From positions 1 through 42,927 of the forward strand of contig JALXAG010000210.1 in assembly GCA_026992315.1 (NCBI GenBank): a stretch of 42,927 bases of DNA, in the 5' to 3' direction. Position 1 is the stretch's first letter. Each line of letters opens with the position of its first letter. The notes under the pieces were generated by a model that saw nothing but the letters and a program-made list of their open reading frames with translations, searched no databases and was not told the origin of the DNA. This document shows, piece after piece, positions 7,970 to 18,070 of this stretch. The position numbers and the translations under genes were made by a program. This stretch comes from Sneathiellales bacterium. GTDB lineage: Bacteria; Pseudomonadota; Alphaproteobacteria; Minwuiales; Minwuiaceae.

Positions 7970-9064
7970 ATGCGGAGAATCGTTGCCATCATCGCCTTTG
8001 CCGTCATCGCGCTGGCGGCTTATCTGCTGCTCTGGCCCGTGCCCATAGATCCCGTTGCCTGGCAGGCACCCAAGGCACCGGAACTGAACGGCCCCTACGC
8101 CGTCAACGACCGCCTGGGCGGCGTCGAATTCCTTGCCATTGCAGGCGGAAGAGGACCGGAAGACCTGGCCCGCGACCGCAAAGGCAATATCTATACATCG
8201 CTGGAGGATGGACGCATCCTGCGCATCGACGCCGACGGCCGGGCAACGGAATTCGCCAATACGGGCGGGCGGCCGTTGGGGCTGGAATTCACATCGGACG
8301 GCACCCTGATCGTTGCCGATGCCTATAAGGGATTGCTGTCGATCGACGATGGCGGGCGCATCACCGTTCTGAGCACCGAGGCAGAAGGCATCCCCATCGC
8401 CTATGCCGATGATGTGGATATCGCTTCTGACGGGCGCATTTTCTTTACCGATGCCACGACGAAATTTCCCCCCGCCCGCTTCGGCGGCACCTATCCGGCC
8501 AGCCTGCTCGACATCATGGAACATGGCAGCCATGGCCGCCTGCTACGATACGATCCGCAAACGCGCAAAACCACCGTTCTGCTGACGGGGCTGAACTTTG
8601 CCAACGGTGTCGCCGTCAGCCCCGATCAGCGCTTCGTCCTGGTCAACGAAACCGGCAGCTACCGGGTTACGCGCTACTGGCTCGCCGGTGAAAAGGCCGG
8701 CAGCAGCGATGTTCTGATCGATAACCTGCCGGGCTTTCCCGACAACATCGCCGCCGGGCGGAACGGGCGTTTCTGGATCGGCCTGGCATCGCCGCGCAAC
8801 CCGGTTCTCGACAGTTTGGCGGACAAGCCTTTCCTGCGCCGGGTCGTGCAACGGCTGCCCGCCTTCCTCCGCCCCCAGGCAACCGCTTACGGTCATGTTC
8901 TGGCCGTTGACGGCAATGGCCGCGTCGTCATCGACCTGCAGGACCCGCAGGGACGCTATCCCGTTACCACCGGCGCGCTGGAAACCGATGAATGGCTGTA
9001 CATATCCAGCCTGCATGCCGACAGCCTCGCCCGCATCGCCCGGGAAAAAACCGGGCTGAAATAA
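7970..9064 (+). CDS. Membrane-anchored SMP-30/strictosidine-synthase-like beta-propeller
   Basis: 364 residues. GGGGAGA is five bases before ATG 7970. Residues 4-24 are a single hydrophobic N-terminal anchor or uncleaved signal, so the rest should face the periplasm. The body has propeller-blade repeats typical of the SMP-30/gluconolactonase and adipocyte-membrane-associated families (DLARDRKGNIYTSLEDGRIL, GLEFTSDGTLIVADAYKGL, ANGVAVSPDQRFVLVNETG, FPDNIAAGRNGRFWIGLASP). Family members are lactonases or related hydrolases using a central metal. The substrate is unknown here. It converges on groEL and probably shares the bidirectional hairpin at 9101-9135. Confidence 0.82.
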   Translation: MRRIVAIIAFAVIALAAYLLLWPVPIDPVAWQAPKAPELNGPYAVNDRLGGVEFLAIAGGRGPEDLARDRKGNIYTSLEDGRILRIDADGRATEFANTGGRPLGLEFTSDGTLIVADAYKGLLSIDDGGRITVLSTEAEGIPIAYADDVDIASDGRIFFTDATTKFPPARFGGTYPASLLDIMEHGSHGRLLRYDPQTRKTTVLLTGLNFANGVAVSPDQRFVLVNETGSYRVTRYWLAGEKAGSSDVLIDNLPGFPDNIAAGRNGRFWIGLASPRNPVLDSLADKPFLRRVVQRLPAFLRPQATAYGHVLAVDGNGRVVIDLQDPQGRYPVTTGALETDEWLYISSLHADSLARIAREKTGLK

Positions 9065-9100
9065 GAACGCGGCCAACGGCGGCAAATCGCTCCGGACATG

Positions 9101-9135
9101 AAAAAAACGGCCCCGGTTTCCCGGGGCCGCCTTTT
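9101..9135 (-). terminator. Rho-independent terminator of groESL, likely bidirectional
   Basis: On the minus strand CGGCCCCGG pairs with CCGGGGCCG around a 4-base loop (plus-strand arms 9108-9116 and 9121-9129) and is followed by seven Ts (plus A-run 9101-9107). On the plus strand the same hairpin is followed by CTTTT (9131-9135), so it may also end the SMP-30 transcript. Confidence 0.85.
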
Positions 9136-9156
9136 CGAGGGTGATGTGTGGCAGGA

Positions 9157-11110
<1,954 letters not shown>

Positions 11111-11146
11111 CTGTTCCCTCTCCCTTGAAATAGGACAAGATCGTTA

Positions 11147-11173
11147 TTAGCACTCACCAGTACCGAGTGCTAA
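11147..11173 (-). promoter_or_regulatory. CIRCE operator (HrcA binding site)
   Basis: TTAGCACTC, nine bases, GAGTGCTAA: a perfect match to the CIRCE consensus, located in the groES leader. Established knowledge: the HrcA repressor binds it and releases on heat or misfolding stress. hrcA is not in this window. Confidence 0.97.
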
Positions 11174-11190
11174 TTTCTCGATGCGTCCGG

Positions 11191-11219
11191 CATGTAATAT
11201 CTGCATGCCCCTTCGTCAA
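11191..11219 (-). promoter_or_regulatory. Candidate groESL promoter
   Basis: On the minus strand, TTGACG (plus 11214-11219), 17 bases, TACATG (plus 11191-11196). The -35 is strong and the -10 weak. Transcription would start upstream of CIRCE, placing the operator in the leader. An RpoH-type promoter is not excluded. Confidence 0.5.
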
Positions 11220-11297
11220 GACCCGGGACGATTATTTATCCGCGGATATGCACAGACCGGGGCGCCGCACCCCCGGCAGAACGATGAAAACACAAGT

Positions 11298-11325
11298 AAA
11301 AAGCCCGGCACAGCCGGCCGGGCTT
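11298..11325 (-). terminator. Terminator of the PEP-CTERM gene
   Basis: Arms AAGCCCGGC (11301-11309) and GCCGGGCTT (11317-11325) pair perfectly around seven bases. On the minus strand the stem runs into TTTTT (plus 11298-11302). It lies 25 bases beyond the stop at 11350. Confidence 0.8.
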
Positions 11326-11349
11326 GACGGAAATAACTTCGGGACGGCT

Positions 11350-12198
11350 TCAGGACGGCATCCGCCCTTTCACCGACTGCCCCATGCGCCACCGCCAGAA
11401 AGCGATTCCGGCAAGGCCGCTCAGAAGCAGGGCCAGCCCGTCCGGCTCCGGCACGGCCATGGCACCCGCCCCGCCGCCTGAAGGCAATCTGCCGATCTTC
11501 AGGCTGTCGATGGTGAAGCCGACAGAAGACGTCACACCACGCATCAATCCGTGATTCTTCAGCCCTGCCCCGTAGCGATAGCTCATATCGCGGTAATACC
11601 CCACACCGAGCCGCCCCTTGCTTTTCCACCAGGCCATGGGATCGTCCAGCGAGACGAGATCCGCAAGAGACGCAGAACTAAGCCAATCCGATCCTCCGCG
11701 AAGACTCAGCCCGGCTGCGACATAACGACGGAATTTCCCTCCCTTATCACCCCCTTCAGAGCGAGATGACGTCCAAAGTCTGACGGCATCATAATTTCCC
11801 TTTCTCTCGCCGCCATACGACTTGTAGGAATCCCGAACCCAGGCACTGCTGTAATTCCAGCCGCCACCCAGGGTGGTTTTGTACTGCCTGCCGTCAACCG
11901 AAAGATAAAAGGTCAGCCAGCTGCTGTCCCCTTTCTCCTTCGAAGTGCCGTAATAGCAATTATCGTTGCCCCGGCATCGGTTGACCGGCACCTTATCCAA
12001 ATCGATGATAAAGCGCCCCGAAACGCGCTGCCGCGCCTTTGAAGTTCCATGACCGGCACTGAAGCTATAAAAGGTCTGCCCGGTGAAATCGCCGTAAATC
12101 AGGGCCGCCGGCGCCGGCCGTGCCACCAGAAACAGCAACACACCGGTTATCATTGCCACAAGAGCAACACGAAAAAGCTGCTTCAGCCGCCCACGCAT
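11350..12198 (-). CDS. Exported PEP-CTERM sorting-domain protein
   Basis: About 282 residues, no enzymatic motif recognised. N-terminal signal peptide MRGRLKQLFRVALVAMITGV..., then a Ser/Gly/Tyr/Trp-rich body with Cys pair RCRGNDNC and many aromatic residues. The C-terminus is a classic PEP-CTERM signal: VPEP, a hydrophobic span (LALLLSGLAGIAF) and a basic cluster WRWRM. Such proteins are recognised and processed by an exosortase (EpsH/XrtA type) during export, often in polysaccharide-producing bacteria. No exosortase is in the window. The start is uncertain: ATG 12198 gives the best signal peptide but the AGGAG is 13 bases away. ATG 12240 and 12267 are in frame. It ends at a strong terminator. 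Confidence 0.75.
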   Translation of the reverse strand: MRGRLKQLFRVALVAMITGVLLFLVARPAPAALIYGDFTGQTFYSFSAGHGTSKARQRVSGRFIIDLDKVPVNRCRGNDNCYYGTSKEKGDSSWLTFYLSVDGRQYKTTLGGGWNYSSAWVRDSYKSYGGERKGNYDAVRLWTSSRSEGGDKGGKFRRYVAAGLSLRGGSDWLSSASLADLVSLDDPMAWWKSKGRLGVGYYRDMSYRYGAGLKNHGLMRGVTSSVGFTIDSLKIGRLPSGGGAGAMAVPEPDGLALLLSGLAGIAFWRWRMGQSVKGRMPS

Positions 12199-12267
12199 CA
12201 GTATGTCGGTACTCCTTACACCCGAAATACCCGAATTCATCGCCGTCTTCCCCATACATAAAAGCAA

Positions 12268-12390
12268 CTACTAAAAATACTAAGGTGAAATTATTAAAAC
12301 AAAGTAAACAAAAGTTTTATATAAGTAAAATTATATATTTATTGTTATTTGAATAAAATTTTATTTAATTTGCCACGACACAAAATTCTT
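12268..12390. other. Strongly AT-rich intergenic stretch
   Basis: A/T-dominated segment with runs such as ATTTTATTTAATTT between the divergent PEP-CTERM and SDR genes, sharply different from the GC-rich surroundings. It presumably holds both promoters, but no -35/-10 pair stands out. Such DNA is a typical target of nucleoid-associated silencers. Confidence 0.6.
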
Positions 12391-12454
12391 GATTGCGTCG
12401 GGTGAAAAATCGGATGCTGCAGACAGGAATCGACAGCAGAATGCGGAGAGAAAA

Positions 12455-13246
12455 ATGAGCGAACTGCAGGGTAAAAGGGCCATCGTCACCGGCGGCAGCC
12501 GCGGTATCGGCAAGGCCATCGCCGAAACGCTGGCGCAGGCCGGGGCCAAAGTGGTCATCACGGCACGCCATGGCGATGCGGCGGAAGATACCGCTGCCGC
12601 CATCCGGGCCGGAGGCGGCGAAGCCCTGTCCCTATCTTGCGATGTCGCCGATGCCAGGGCGGTGGAACAATTGTTCCGCAACGTTAAAGAACGATTGGGC
12701 GGGCTGGACATCCTCATCAACAATGCAGGTATCATCGATCCCATCGGCCATATCTGGGAAACCGACCCCGATGCCTTTTCCCGGCTGATCGCCATCAATG
12801 TCAATGGCGTCTACCACTGCGCCCGCGCGGCCATTCCGCTGATGCGCGCCAACGGGCGGGATGGCGGCACCATTGTCAATATCAGTTCCGGCGCGGCGCA
12901 TCGCCCGATCGAGGGATGGAGCGCCTATTGCACATCGAAAGCCGCCGTGGCCATGCTGACCAGGAGTATCGACCTCGAAGCCGGCCCCGCCGCCATGCCG
13001 GAGGCACCGGTGCGCGTTTTCGGCTTCGCTCCCGGCACCGTCGAAACCGGTATGATGCAGCGCATCCGCCAGGCCGGCCTTGGCCCTGTTGCCAAGATCC
13101 CCGCCGAAGCGCATGGCCCTGCCGAAGCGGTCGGTCAGGCCGTCGCCTATCTGTGCACCCAGGCTGCGGCCGATCTGGCAGGTCAGGAAATCGATATCCG
13201 CATGCCAGACCTGCGTCAGCGCATCGGCCTGCCGCCATTGGCCTGA
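12455..13246 (+). CDS. Short-chain dehydrogenase/reductase
   Basis: 263 residues. ATG 12455 is preceded by GGAGAG at 12444-12449. Upstream in-frame codons lie in untranslated DNA. Classical SDR features: cofactor-binding TGGSRGIG (about residues 13-20), NNAG (about 91-94), the active-site Ser in NISSGAA (about 146) and YCTSK (Tyr and Lys about 160-164). An Arg after the glycine motif (TARHGD) is compatible with NADP preference. The substrate is unknown: SDR sequences alone do not reveal it. It stands alone, followed by 121 bases before the chemoreceptor. Confidence 0.85.
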   Translation: MSELQGKRAIVTGGSRGIGKAIAETLAQAGAKVVITARHGDAAEDTAAAIRAGGGEALSLSCDVADARAVEQLFRNVKERLGGLDILINNAGIIDPIGHIWETDPDAFSRLIAINVNGVYHCARAAIPLMRANGRDGGTIVNISSGAAHRPIEGWSAYCTSKAAVAMLTRSIDLEAGPAAMPEAPVRVFGFAPGTVETGMMQRIRQAGLGPVAKIPAEAHGPAEAVGQAVAYLCTQAAADLAGQEIDIRMPDLRQRIGLPPLA

Positions 13247-13291
13247 ACCGGTCTAAATACGTGTTTTATGTGTGTTTTTTGCGATCAAGGC

Positions 13292-13306
13292 GTAACCATT
13301 CATTAA
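13292..13306. promoter_or_regulatory. CtrA-box-like site upstream of the chemoreceptor
   Basis: GTAA-N7-TTAA, seven of eight bases of the CtrA consensus TTAA-N7-TTAA, 62 bases before the chemoreceptor start. CtrA controls motility and chemotaxis genes in many alphaproteobacteria. Binding here is inference. Confidence 0.4.
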
Positions 13307-13367
13307 TCATGCTCCCCCATAATCGCATCACAGCCTGAATGCTCCTGCGCGTTTTACGGAGGGGACA

Positions 13368-14774
13368 ATGAATGCAGAACAGCCAATCGACGCGGAAAAA
13401 GCCAAAATGAATGAGATGTCCATGAGCACAGTCAGTGAAGCCTACAGCTCAATCGGCGATACCGCCGTTACGGAAGCGATCGAATGCCTGCAGGCCCTGG
13501 CTGCCGGCGACTTCACCAAGATGCCTCAGGGTAACGACCCTCTCTCCGAAGCCGTGCGGGCGATGGCGCAAAGCCGCATTGAGAGTGTGCGCGCGGCGTT
13601 GCGCGCCATCGTCGACGATTCGATACAGGCCAATGAAACCGCCATTACTTATGGCGAAACCGTAGCCGCAACGCAGGATGCGGACCAGCGCACCCATGCC
13701 ATCGCCGCCGCGATCGAGGAGCTTTCGGCCTCCGTCAACGAGATCAGCGCCGCATCCGAAAGCGCCAATGAACTGGCGCAATCGGTTTCCGCCAGTGCCG
13801 CCGAGGGGCGTCAGGCCACCGACAAGGCCACCCGGACGATGGAGGAAATCAGCACCATTGTCGGCAACACCGCCACCCAGGTGAATACGCTGGCCGAAGC
13901 CTCCAAGCATATCGAGGAAATCGTCTCCACCATCAGCGACATCGCCGGGCAGACCAATCTTCTGGCGCTGAACGCCACCATCGAGGCGGCACGCGCCGGC
14001 GAAGCGGGCAAGGGTTTCGCCGTCGTCGCCAGCGAGGTGAAGAACCTTTCCCAGCAGACCGCCCGGGCAACGGTGGATATCCGCGAACGCATCGAACGCC
14101 TGCGCGAGGAAACGGCCAATATCGTCGCCTCGATGAGCCAGGGCACCGAAGCGGTTCAGGCCGGCAGCGAAGCCATGCAGACCGTGCATCAGGCCATGGA
14201 AAACGTCAATGACAATGCCGGAAACGTCCGCAGCCGCATGCAGGAAATCAACGACATCCTGACCCAGCAGAATCAGGCGACGCAGGAAGTGGCGCACAAC
14301 ATCAGCGAACTGACCGTTCTGAGCAAGAAGGTCGTCAATCAGGTGGAAAAGACCGCCGATTCCGTGGACGGCATCATTTCGCGCATCGGCGACAAGATGA
14401 GCCGCTTCGCCAATTTCAACCTGCCGGGCAAGGTCATTCATCTGGCCAAGGCCGATCACGTCATCTGGAAGAAGCGCCTGGCGAACATGTTCGTCGGCCG
14501 CGAAAGCCTGCGCGCGGACGAACTGGCCGATCACAATTCCTGCCGCCTCGGCAAATGGTATTACGGCCGCGATCTGCCCGAACGCTACCGCAGCCATCCG
14601 GCCTACAAGAAACTCGAAGAACCGCACAAACTGGTGCACCGTCACGGTATCGAGGCCGCCCGCAGGCACAACAACGGCGATATCAAGGGCGCGCTGGAGG
14701 AAATCCAGAAAATGGAAAAAGCCTCCGAAGACGTTCTGCGCCTGCTGACGGAACTGGAAAGCGCGGATCAGTAG
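13368..14774 (+). CDS. Soluble methyl-accepting chemotaxis protein with CZB domain
   Basis: 468 residues, start at ATG 13368 after GGAGGGG. There is no signal peptide or membrane segment, so it is a cytoplasmic receptor. After a short N-terminal region, the long coiled-coil signalling domain carries the conserved hairpin tip ([20 protein letters not shown], then [16 protein letters not shown]). The C-terminal part matches the chemoreceptor zinc-binding (CZB) domain: His in [11 protein letters not shown], Cys in [10 protein letters not shown] and two His in [12 protein letters not shown] proteins sense zinc or oxidants such as hypochlorite at the Zn-Cys site. No che genes are nearby, so it would plug into arrays encoded elsewhere. 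A strong terminator follows, and a CtrA-like box precedes it. Confidence 0.92.
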   Translation: MNAEQPIDAEKAKMNEMSMSTVSEAYSSIGDTAVTEAIECLQALAAGDFTKMPQGNDPLSEAVRAMAQSRIESVRAALRAIVDDSIQANETAITYGETVAATQDADQRTHAIAAAIEELSASVNEISAASESANELAQSVSASAAEGRQATDKATRTMEEISTIVGNTATQVNTLAEASKHIEEIVSTISDIAGQTNLLALNATIEAARAGEAGKGFAVVASEVKNLSQQTARATVDIRERIERLREETANIVASMSQGTEAVQAGSEAMQTVHQAMENVNDNAGNVRSRMQEINDILTQQNQATQEVAHNISELTVLSKKVVNQVEKTADSVDGIISRIGDKMSRFANFNLPGKVIHLAKADHVIWKKRLANMFVGRESLRADELADHNSCRLGKWYYGRDLPERYRSHPAYKKLEEPHKLVHRHGIEAARRHNNGDIKGALEEIQKMEKASEDVLRLLTELESADQ

Positions 14775-14818
14775 CAACAGCGCCAAACGGCGCGCCACCG
14801 GCGGCTTTCACGACAAAC

Positions 14819-14853
14819 GGGGCCATGGCTGTGTGCCATGGCCCCCTGTTTTT
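14819..14853 (+). terminator. Rho-independent terminator of the chemoreceptor gene
   Basis: GGGGCCATGGC (14819-14829) pairs perfectly with GCCATGGCCCC (14835-14845) around TGTGT. A T-run at 14849-14853 follows. It lies 45 bases after the stop codon and separates the gene from the convergent DUF3422 gene. Confidence 0.88.
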
Positions 14854-14880
14854 GCCGGGGCCCCTTTGCCGTGGCCTCGC

Positions 14881-16173
14881 CTATTTGTCCTTATGGCCGA
14901 TATGGCGGCGTAAATGCCGCACTCCCAGCCAAATCGTCGCCATCACCACCGGCAGCGCCGCCCCCTGAACGATCGCCGGAGCCACCGGCAGGCCCAGGGG
15001 TTTCAGGGCCTTCAGCACATAACCGATCAGGCCGAGCGCATAATAGCTGATGGCGACAACCGATAATCCTTCGACCATTTCCTGCATGCGCAACTGCAGC
15101 CGCGCGCGCCGGTTCATCGAGGCGAGAAGATCGCGGTTCTGTTCCTCTATCGCCACATCGATGCGGGTACGCAGCAGATCGGCGGCGCGGGCAACGCGGC
15201 GTGCCGTTTTCTCCTGCCGTTCCCGCACCGTCTGGCAGGTACGCATGGCGGGGCTCAAGCGACGCTCGATAAAGGAACGGGCCGATTGATTGCCCTCTAT
15301 CGCCTGTTCGCGCAGGGCCTCGATACGCGATCTCACCAAGGCATGATATGCCGCCGCCGCCGAAAAGCGGTAGGCCGTGGCAGCGATGGAGCGTTCCGCC
15401 GCCGCCGCCAGCGCTGTCAGTTCACGCAGCAGGCTGCGCTCATCCTCCAGCTTCGCCTGCTGGCCCATGGTGTTGACGATCCTGCTCAGCGCATCTTCTA
15501 TGCGCGCGATTTCCCCGCTTTGCTCATGGGCCAGCGGCAACGCCAGCAAGGCCATCATCCGGTAGGTTTCGATTTCGAGCAGCCGCTGCACCAGTCGCCC
15601 GGAACGCTTGGCGTTCATCGAAAGATTATGCACGACGATCCGGCTGAAACCGTCCTCATGGATGCGCAGATCGGTGCGGATCTCGGCCGCATCATCCAGG
15701 GCCCGGCTGGCCAGCATGCCTTCGCTGACCAGCCATTCCGCCAGCTTGTCTTGCTCCGGTCTGTCCCCGGCGACGAGCAGGGCCAGATGAACCGCCACCA
15801 GCCGCTGCCCCGGCAGACCGCGCAGCCATTCGCCCGGCACCTTGCCGATCGCCGGATAACGGAACGGATCCTCGCCCAGACGGGGCACGATCACCGTATA
15901 GGTGGAAAATTCGGCATGGCGTTCCCACCGCAGCCGGAAGCTGCCGCCATCGATGACGAAATGGCGTGCATCCGGTGCCGGCGGGTCAACGCCGATGCGC
16001 TCGCACATTCTGATGACATGCTCGCGGTCGGCCGCACCGCCGCCTTCGCCGGTCAGCATGGCGACATGGCTGATCCGTGCCGGTGTCGGCAGCGTATAGA
16101 ACGGTCGGGCATGCAATTCATTGTTCAGCCGAATGCGGTCCGGATGATCATGCCAGGTTATGGCCTCGGTCAT
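14881..16173 (-). CDS. DUF3422 family membrane protein
   Basis: 430 residues, starting MTEAITWHDHPDRIRLNNEL, with AAGGAG seven bases upstream. The N-terminal motif NELHARPFYTLPTPARISH and the middle heptad-like helices (ALRRSRIEAL-type, residues about 220-370) fit the DUF3422 family. The C-terminus has two hydrophobic segments (about 372-392 and 397-418) followed by a basic tail, so most of the protein is a cytoplasmic domain held by a C-terminal hairpin. Function is unknown: the family is common in proteobacteria and resembles no enzyme I can name. It is a single gene between the chemoreceptor terminator and a divergent FecR gene. Confidence 0.85.
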   Translation of the reverse strand: MTEAITWHDHPDRIRLNNELHARPFYTLPTPARISHVAMLTGEGGGAADREHVIRMCERIGVDPPAPDARHFVIDGGSFRLRWERHAEFSTYTVIVPRLGEDPFRYPAIGKVPGEWLRGLPGQRLVAVHLALLVAGDRPEQDKLAEWLVSEGMLASRALDDAAEIRTDLRIHEDGFSRIVVHNLSMNAKRSGRLVQRLLEIETYRMMALLALPLAHEQSGEIARIEDALSRIVNTMGQQAKLEDERSLLRELTALAAAAERSIAATAYRFSAAAAYHALVRSRIEALREQAIEGNQSARSFIERRLSPAMRTCQTVRERQEKTARRVARAADLLRTRIDVAIEEQNRDLLASMNRRARLQLRMQEMVEGLSVVAISYYALGLIGYVLKALKPLGLPVAPAIVQGAALPVVMATIWLGVRHLRRHIGHKDK

Positions 16174-16325
16174 TGACGGCTCCTTATTTGCGAACTGAAC
16201 GGATCATGCTACCCTTTTCGCGCAGGAACAAGATGGAACAATCATCGAAGCGCCCGGCATCTTTGTTCGTAAACGACCGTTGCGTAAGGACGGCTGACAA
16301 ATAAAACGAGGAGATGCACAGAGCC

Positions 16326-16988
16326 ATGTTTCATGTAAAAAGACTATGCAGCCTGCTGTTTATGGCCGCCGTAATGACCCTGCCCGGCGCTGCCGGCCAG
16401 GCCGCCGAACATATCGGCAAGGTCGACAAGGTGCGCGTCTATGCCTATGGCACGGCACCGGGGCTGAGCAGAACGCCCCTTTATCCCCGCGATCCGCTGT
16501 TTCAGAACGAAGTGGTCGAAACCGTGCGCGACGGGGCGCTTCTGGCCACTTTCAACGACGGATCGCAGCTGACGATCGGCTCCTCGACGAAAATGAAACT
16601 GGACCGCTTCGTCTATGCGAAAGGGCAGGGTAAGGATGCCATGGTACTGACCATGGTCAGGGGAGCGCTGCGCTTCGTCACCGGCAAAATCGACAAGCCG
16701 GCCTTCGTCCTGAAAACGCCGCAGGCCACCATCGGCATCCGCGGCACCGATTTCATCGTTCAGGCACGCAATGGCGGCACCGTGATTTCCGTCCTCGAAG
16801 GCAGTATTTTCGTCACCTTCAGCGATGGCAGCACCGCCACCCTGAATGCCGGGCAAACGGCACGCTTCGGCAACAGGAACCTTCAGATTCTCGATATCGT
16901 CATCAAACCCGACGACCTGTTCATCCGCCGCTGGGACCAGGAATACGACACCCGGGGTGATGGTGGGGACAATTTCTCCAACTATTAG
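16326..16988 (+). CDS. Exported FecR-domain protein
   Basis: About 220 residues. ATG 16326 is preferred: GAGGAG at 16308-16313 is 12 bases upstream, while the in-frame ATG 16314 touches that site. A signal peptide (MFHVKRLCSLLFMAAVMTLP, cleavage after GQA) leads to a periplasmic beta-rich domain. FecR hallmarks are ATFNDGSQLTIGSSTKMKLDRFVY, RGALRFVTGKIDKPAFVLKTP and the diagnostic TPQATIGIRGTDF. Unlike the iron-uptake anti-sigma FecR, there is no cytoplasmic head, no transmembrane helix after the signal and no fecI or fecA next door. It is therefore probably a free periplasmic FecR-fold protein of unknown role. The tail DTRGDGGDNFSNY is acidic. Confidence 0.82.
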   Translation: MFHVKRLCSLLFMAAVMTLPGAAGQAAEHIGKVDKVRVYAYGTAPGLSRTPLYPRDPLFQNEVVETVRDGALLATFNDGSQLTIGSSTKMKLDRFVYAKGQGKDAMVLTMVRGALRFVTGKIDKPAFVLKTPQATIGIRGTDFIVQARNGGTVISVLEGSIFVTFSDGSTATLNAGQTARFGNRNLQILDIVIKPDDLFIRRWDQEYDTRGDGGDNFSNY

Positions 16989-17147
16989 ACTTAGAGTCCA
17001 ACCTCCGGATTAGCAACACTCCCCCGGTTTCCGCGGGTCGCGAGAAAGAATCGCGGCCCGTAACCGTGGCACCTTGTCATCTTCTTCAACCGGGAATAGG
17101 CTGTTTCAAGCAGGCAAACATGCCGCCACAGGGCCCGGGGTGCAGGA

Positions 17148-18068
17148 ATGCAGATCTATCTGCCAATAGCGGAAATGTCGGTTAACATTTTTCTGCTGTT
17201 GGGGATGGGTGCGCTGGTGGGTTTCCTGTCCGGTCTGTTCGGCGTCGGCGGCGGTTTTCTGATGACGCCGCTGCTGATCTTCATCGGCATCAACCCCGCC
17301 GTGGCGGTCGCCACTCAGGCCAATCAGCTTCTCGCCGCCAGTCTTTCCGGGGTTCTCGCCCATTGGCGACGCGGCAATGTCGATGTCAAGATGGGCCTGG
17401 TTCTGCTGGCAGGCGGCGTTCTGGGATCTTTCGCCGGCACGGCCCTGTTCACCGCCCTGAAGCAAATAGGCCAGGTCGATCTGGCCATTTCCCTATCCTA
17501 TGTCTTTTTCCTCGGCACCATTGGCGCGCTGATGCTGGTGGAAGGCACCCGCTCCTTCCTGCGCCAGCGCCAGGAAAAGCGCCCCTTGCGCAAGCTGCAT
17601 CAGCACAACTGGATCCACGGCCTGCCCTTCAAGATGCGCTTTCAGAAATCGCGGCTTTACATCAGTGCCATTCCGCCGCTGGCAATCGGTTTTCTGGTCG
17701 GCATTCTGGCGGCAATCATGGGGGTCGGCGGCGGCTTCGTCATGGTGCCGGCGATGATCTATCTTCTCGGCATGCCCACGGCCGTGGTGGTCGGCACGTC
17801 GCTGTTTCAGATCATCTTCGTTGCCGCCACGGTCACCCTGCTGCATTCCGTCGGCACCCAGACAGTGGATGTGGTTCTGGCGATGCTGCTGCTGGCCGGC
17901 GCGGTCATCGGCGCCCAGTTCGGCGGGCGCGCCGGGGCGCGGATCAAGGGGGAGGTTCTGCGCCTGCTGCTGGGGCTTCTGGTGGTTCTGGTCTGCCTGA
18001 AACTTGCGGCGGATCTGTTCACCACGCCGGAAGACATCTACAACATCGTCATTGCCGGGCGGGGCTGA
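17148..18068 (+). CDS. TauE/SafE-family (TSUP) permease
   Basis: 306 residues with about eight hydrophobic segments in two repeats. Each repeat opens with a Gly-rich motif (GLFGVGGGFLMTPLL near 31-45, IMGVGGGFVMVPAM near 190-203), the hallmark of the TSUP family. These proteins move sulfite, sulfoacetate or related organosulfur anions. The actual substrate here is unknown. ATG 17148 is supported by the family-typical opening MQIYLPIAEMSVN although its ribosome site is poor. The next gene starts three bases after the stop, and that TIGR02186-type partner is a known companion of this TSUP subgroup in alphaproteobacteria. Confidence 0.87.
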   Translation: MQIYLPIAEMSVNIFLLLGMGALVGFLSGLFGVGGGFLMTPLLIFIGINPAVAVATQANQLLAASLSGVLAHWRRGNVDVKMGLVLLAGGVLGSFAGTALFTALKQIGQVDLAISLSYVFFLGTIGALMLVEGTRSFLRQRQEKRPLRKLHQHNWIHGLPFKMRFQKSRLYISAIPPLAIGFLVGILAAIMGVGGGFVMVPAMIYLLGMPTAVVVGTSLFQIIFVAATVTLLHSVGTQTVDVVLAMLLLAGAVIGAQFGGRAGARIKGEVLRLLLGLLVVLVCLKLAADLFTTPEDIYNIVIAGRG

Positions 18069-18070
18069 CC

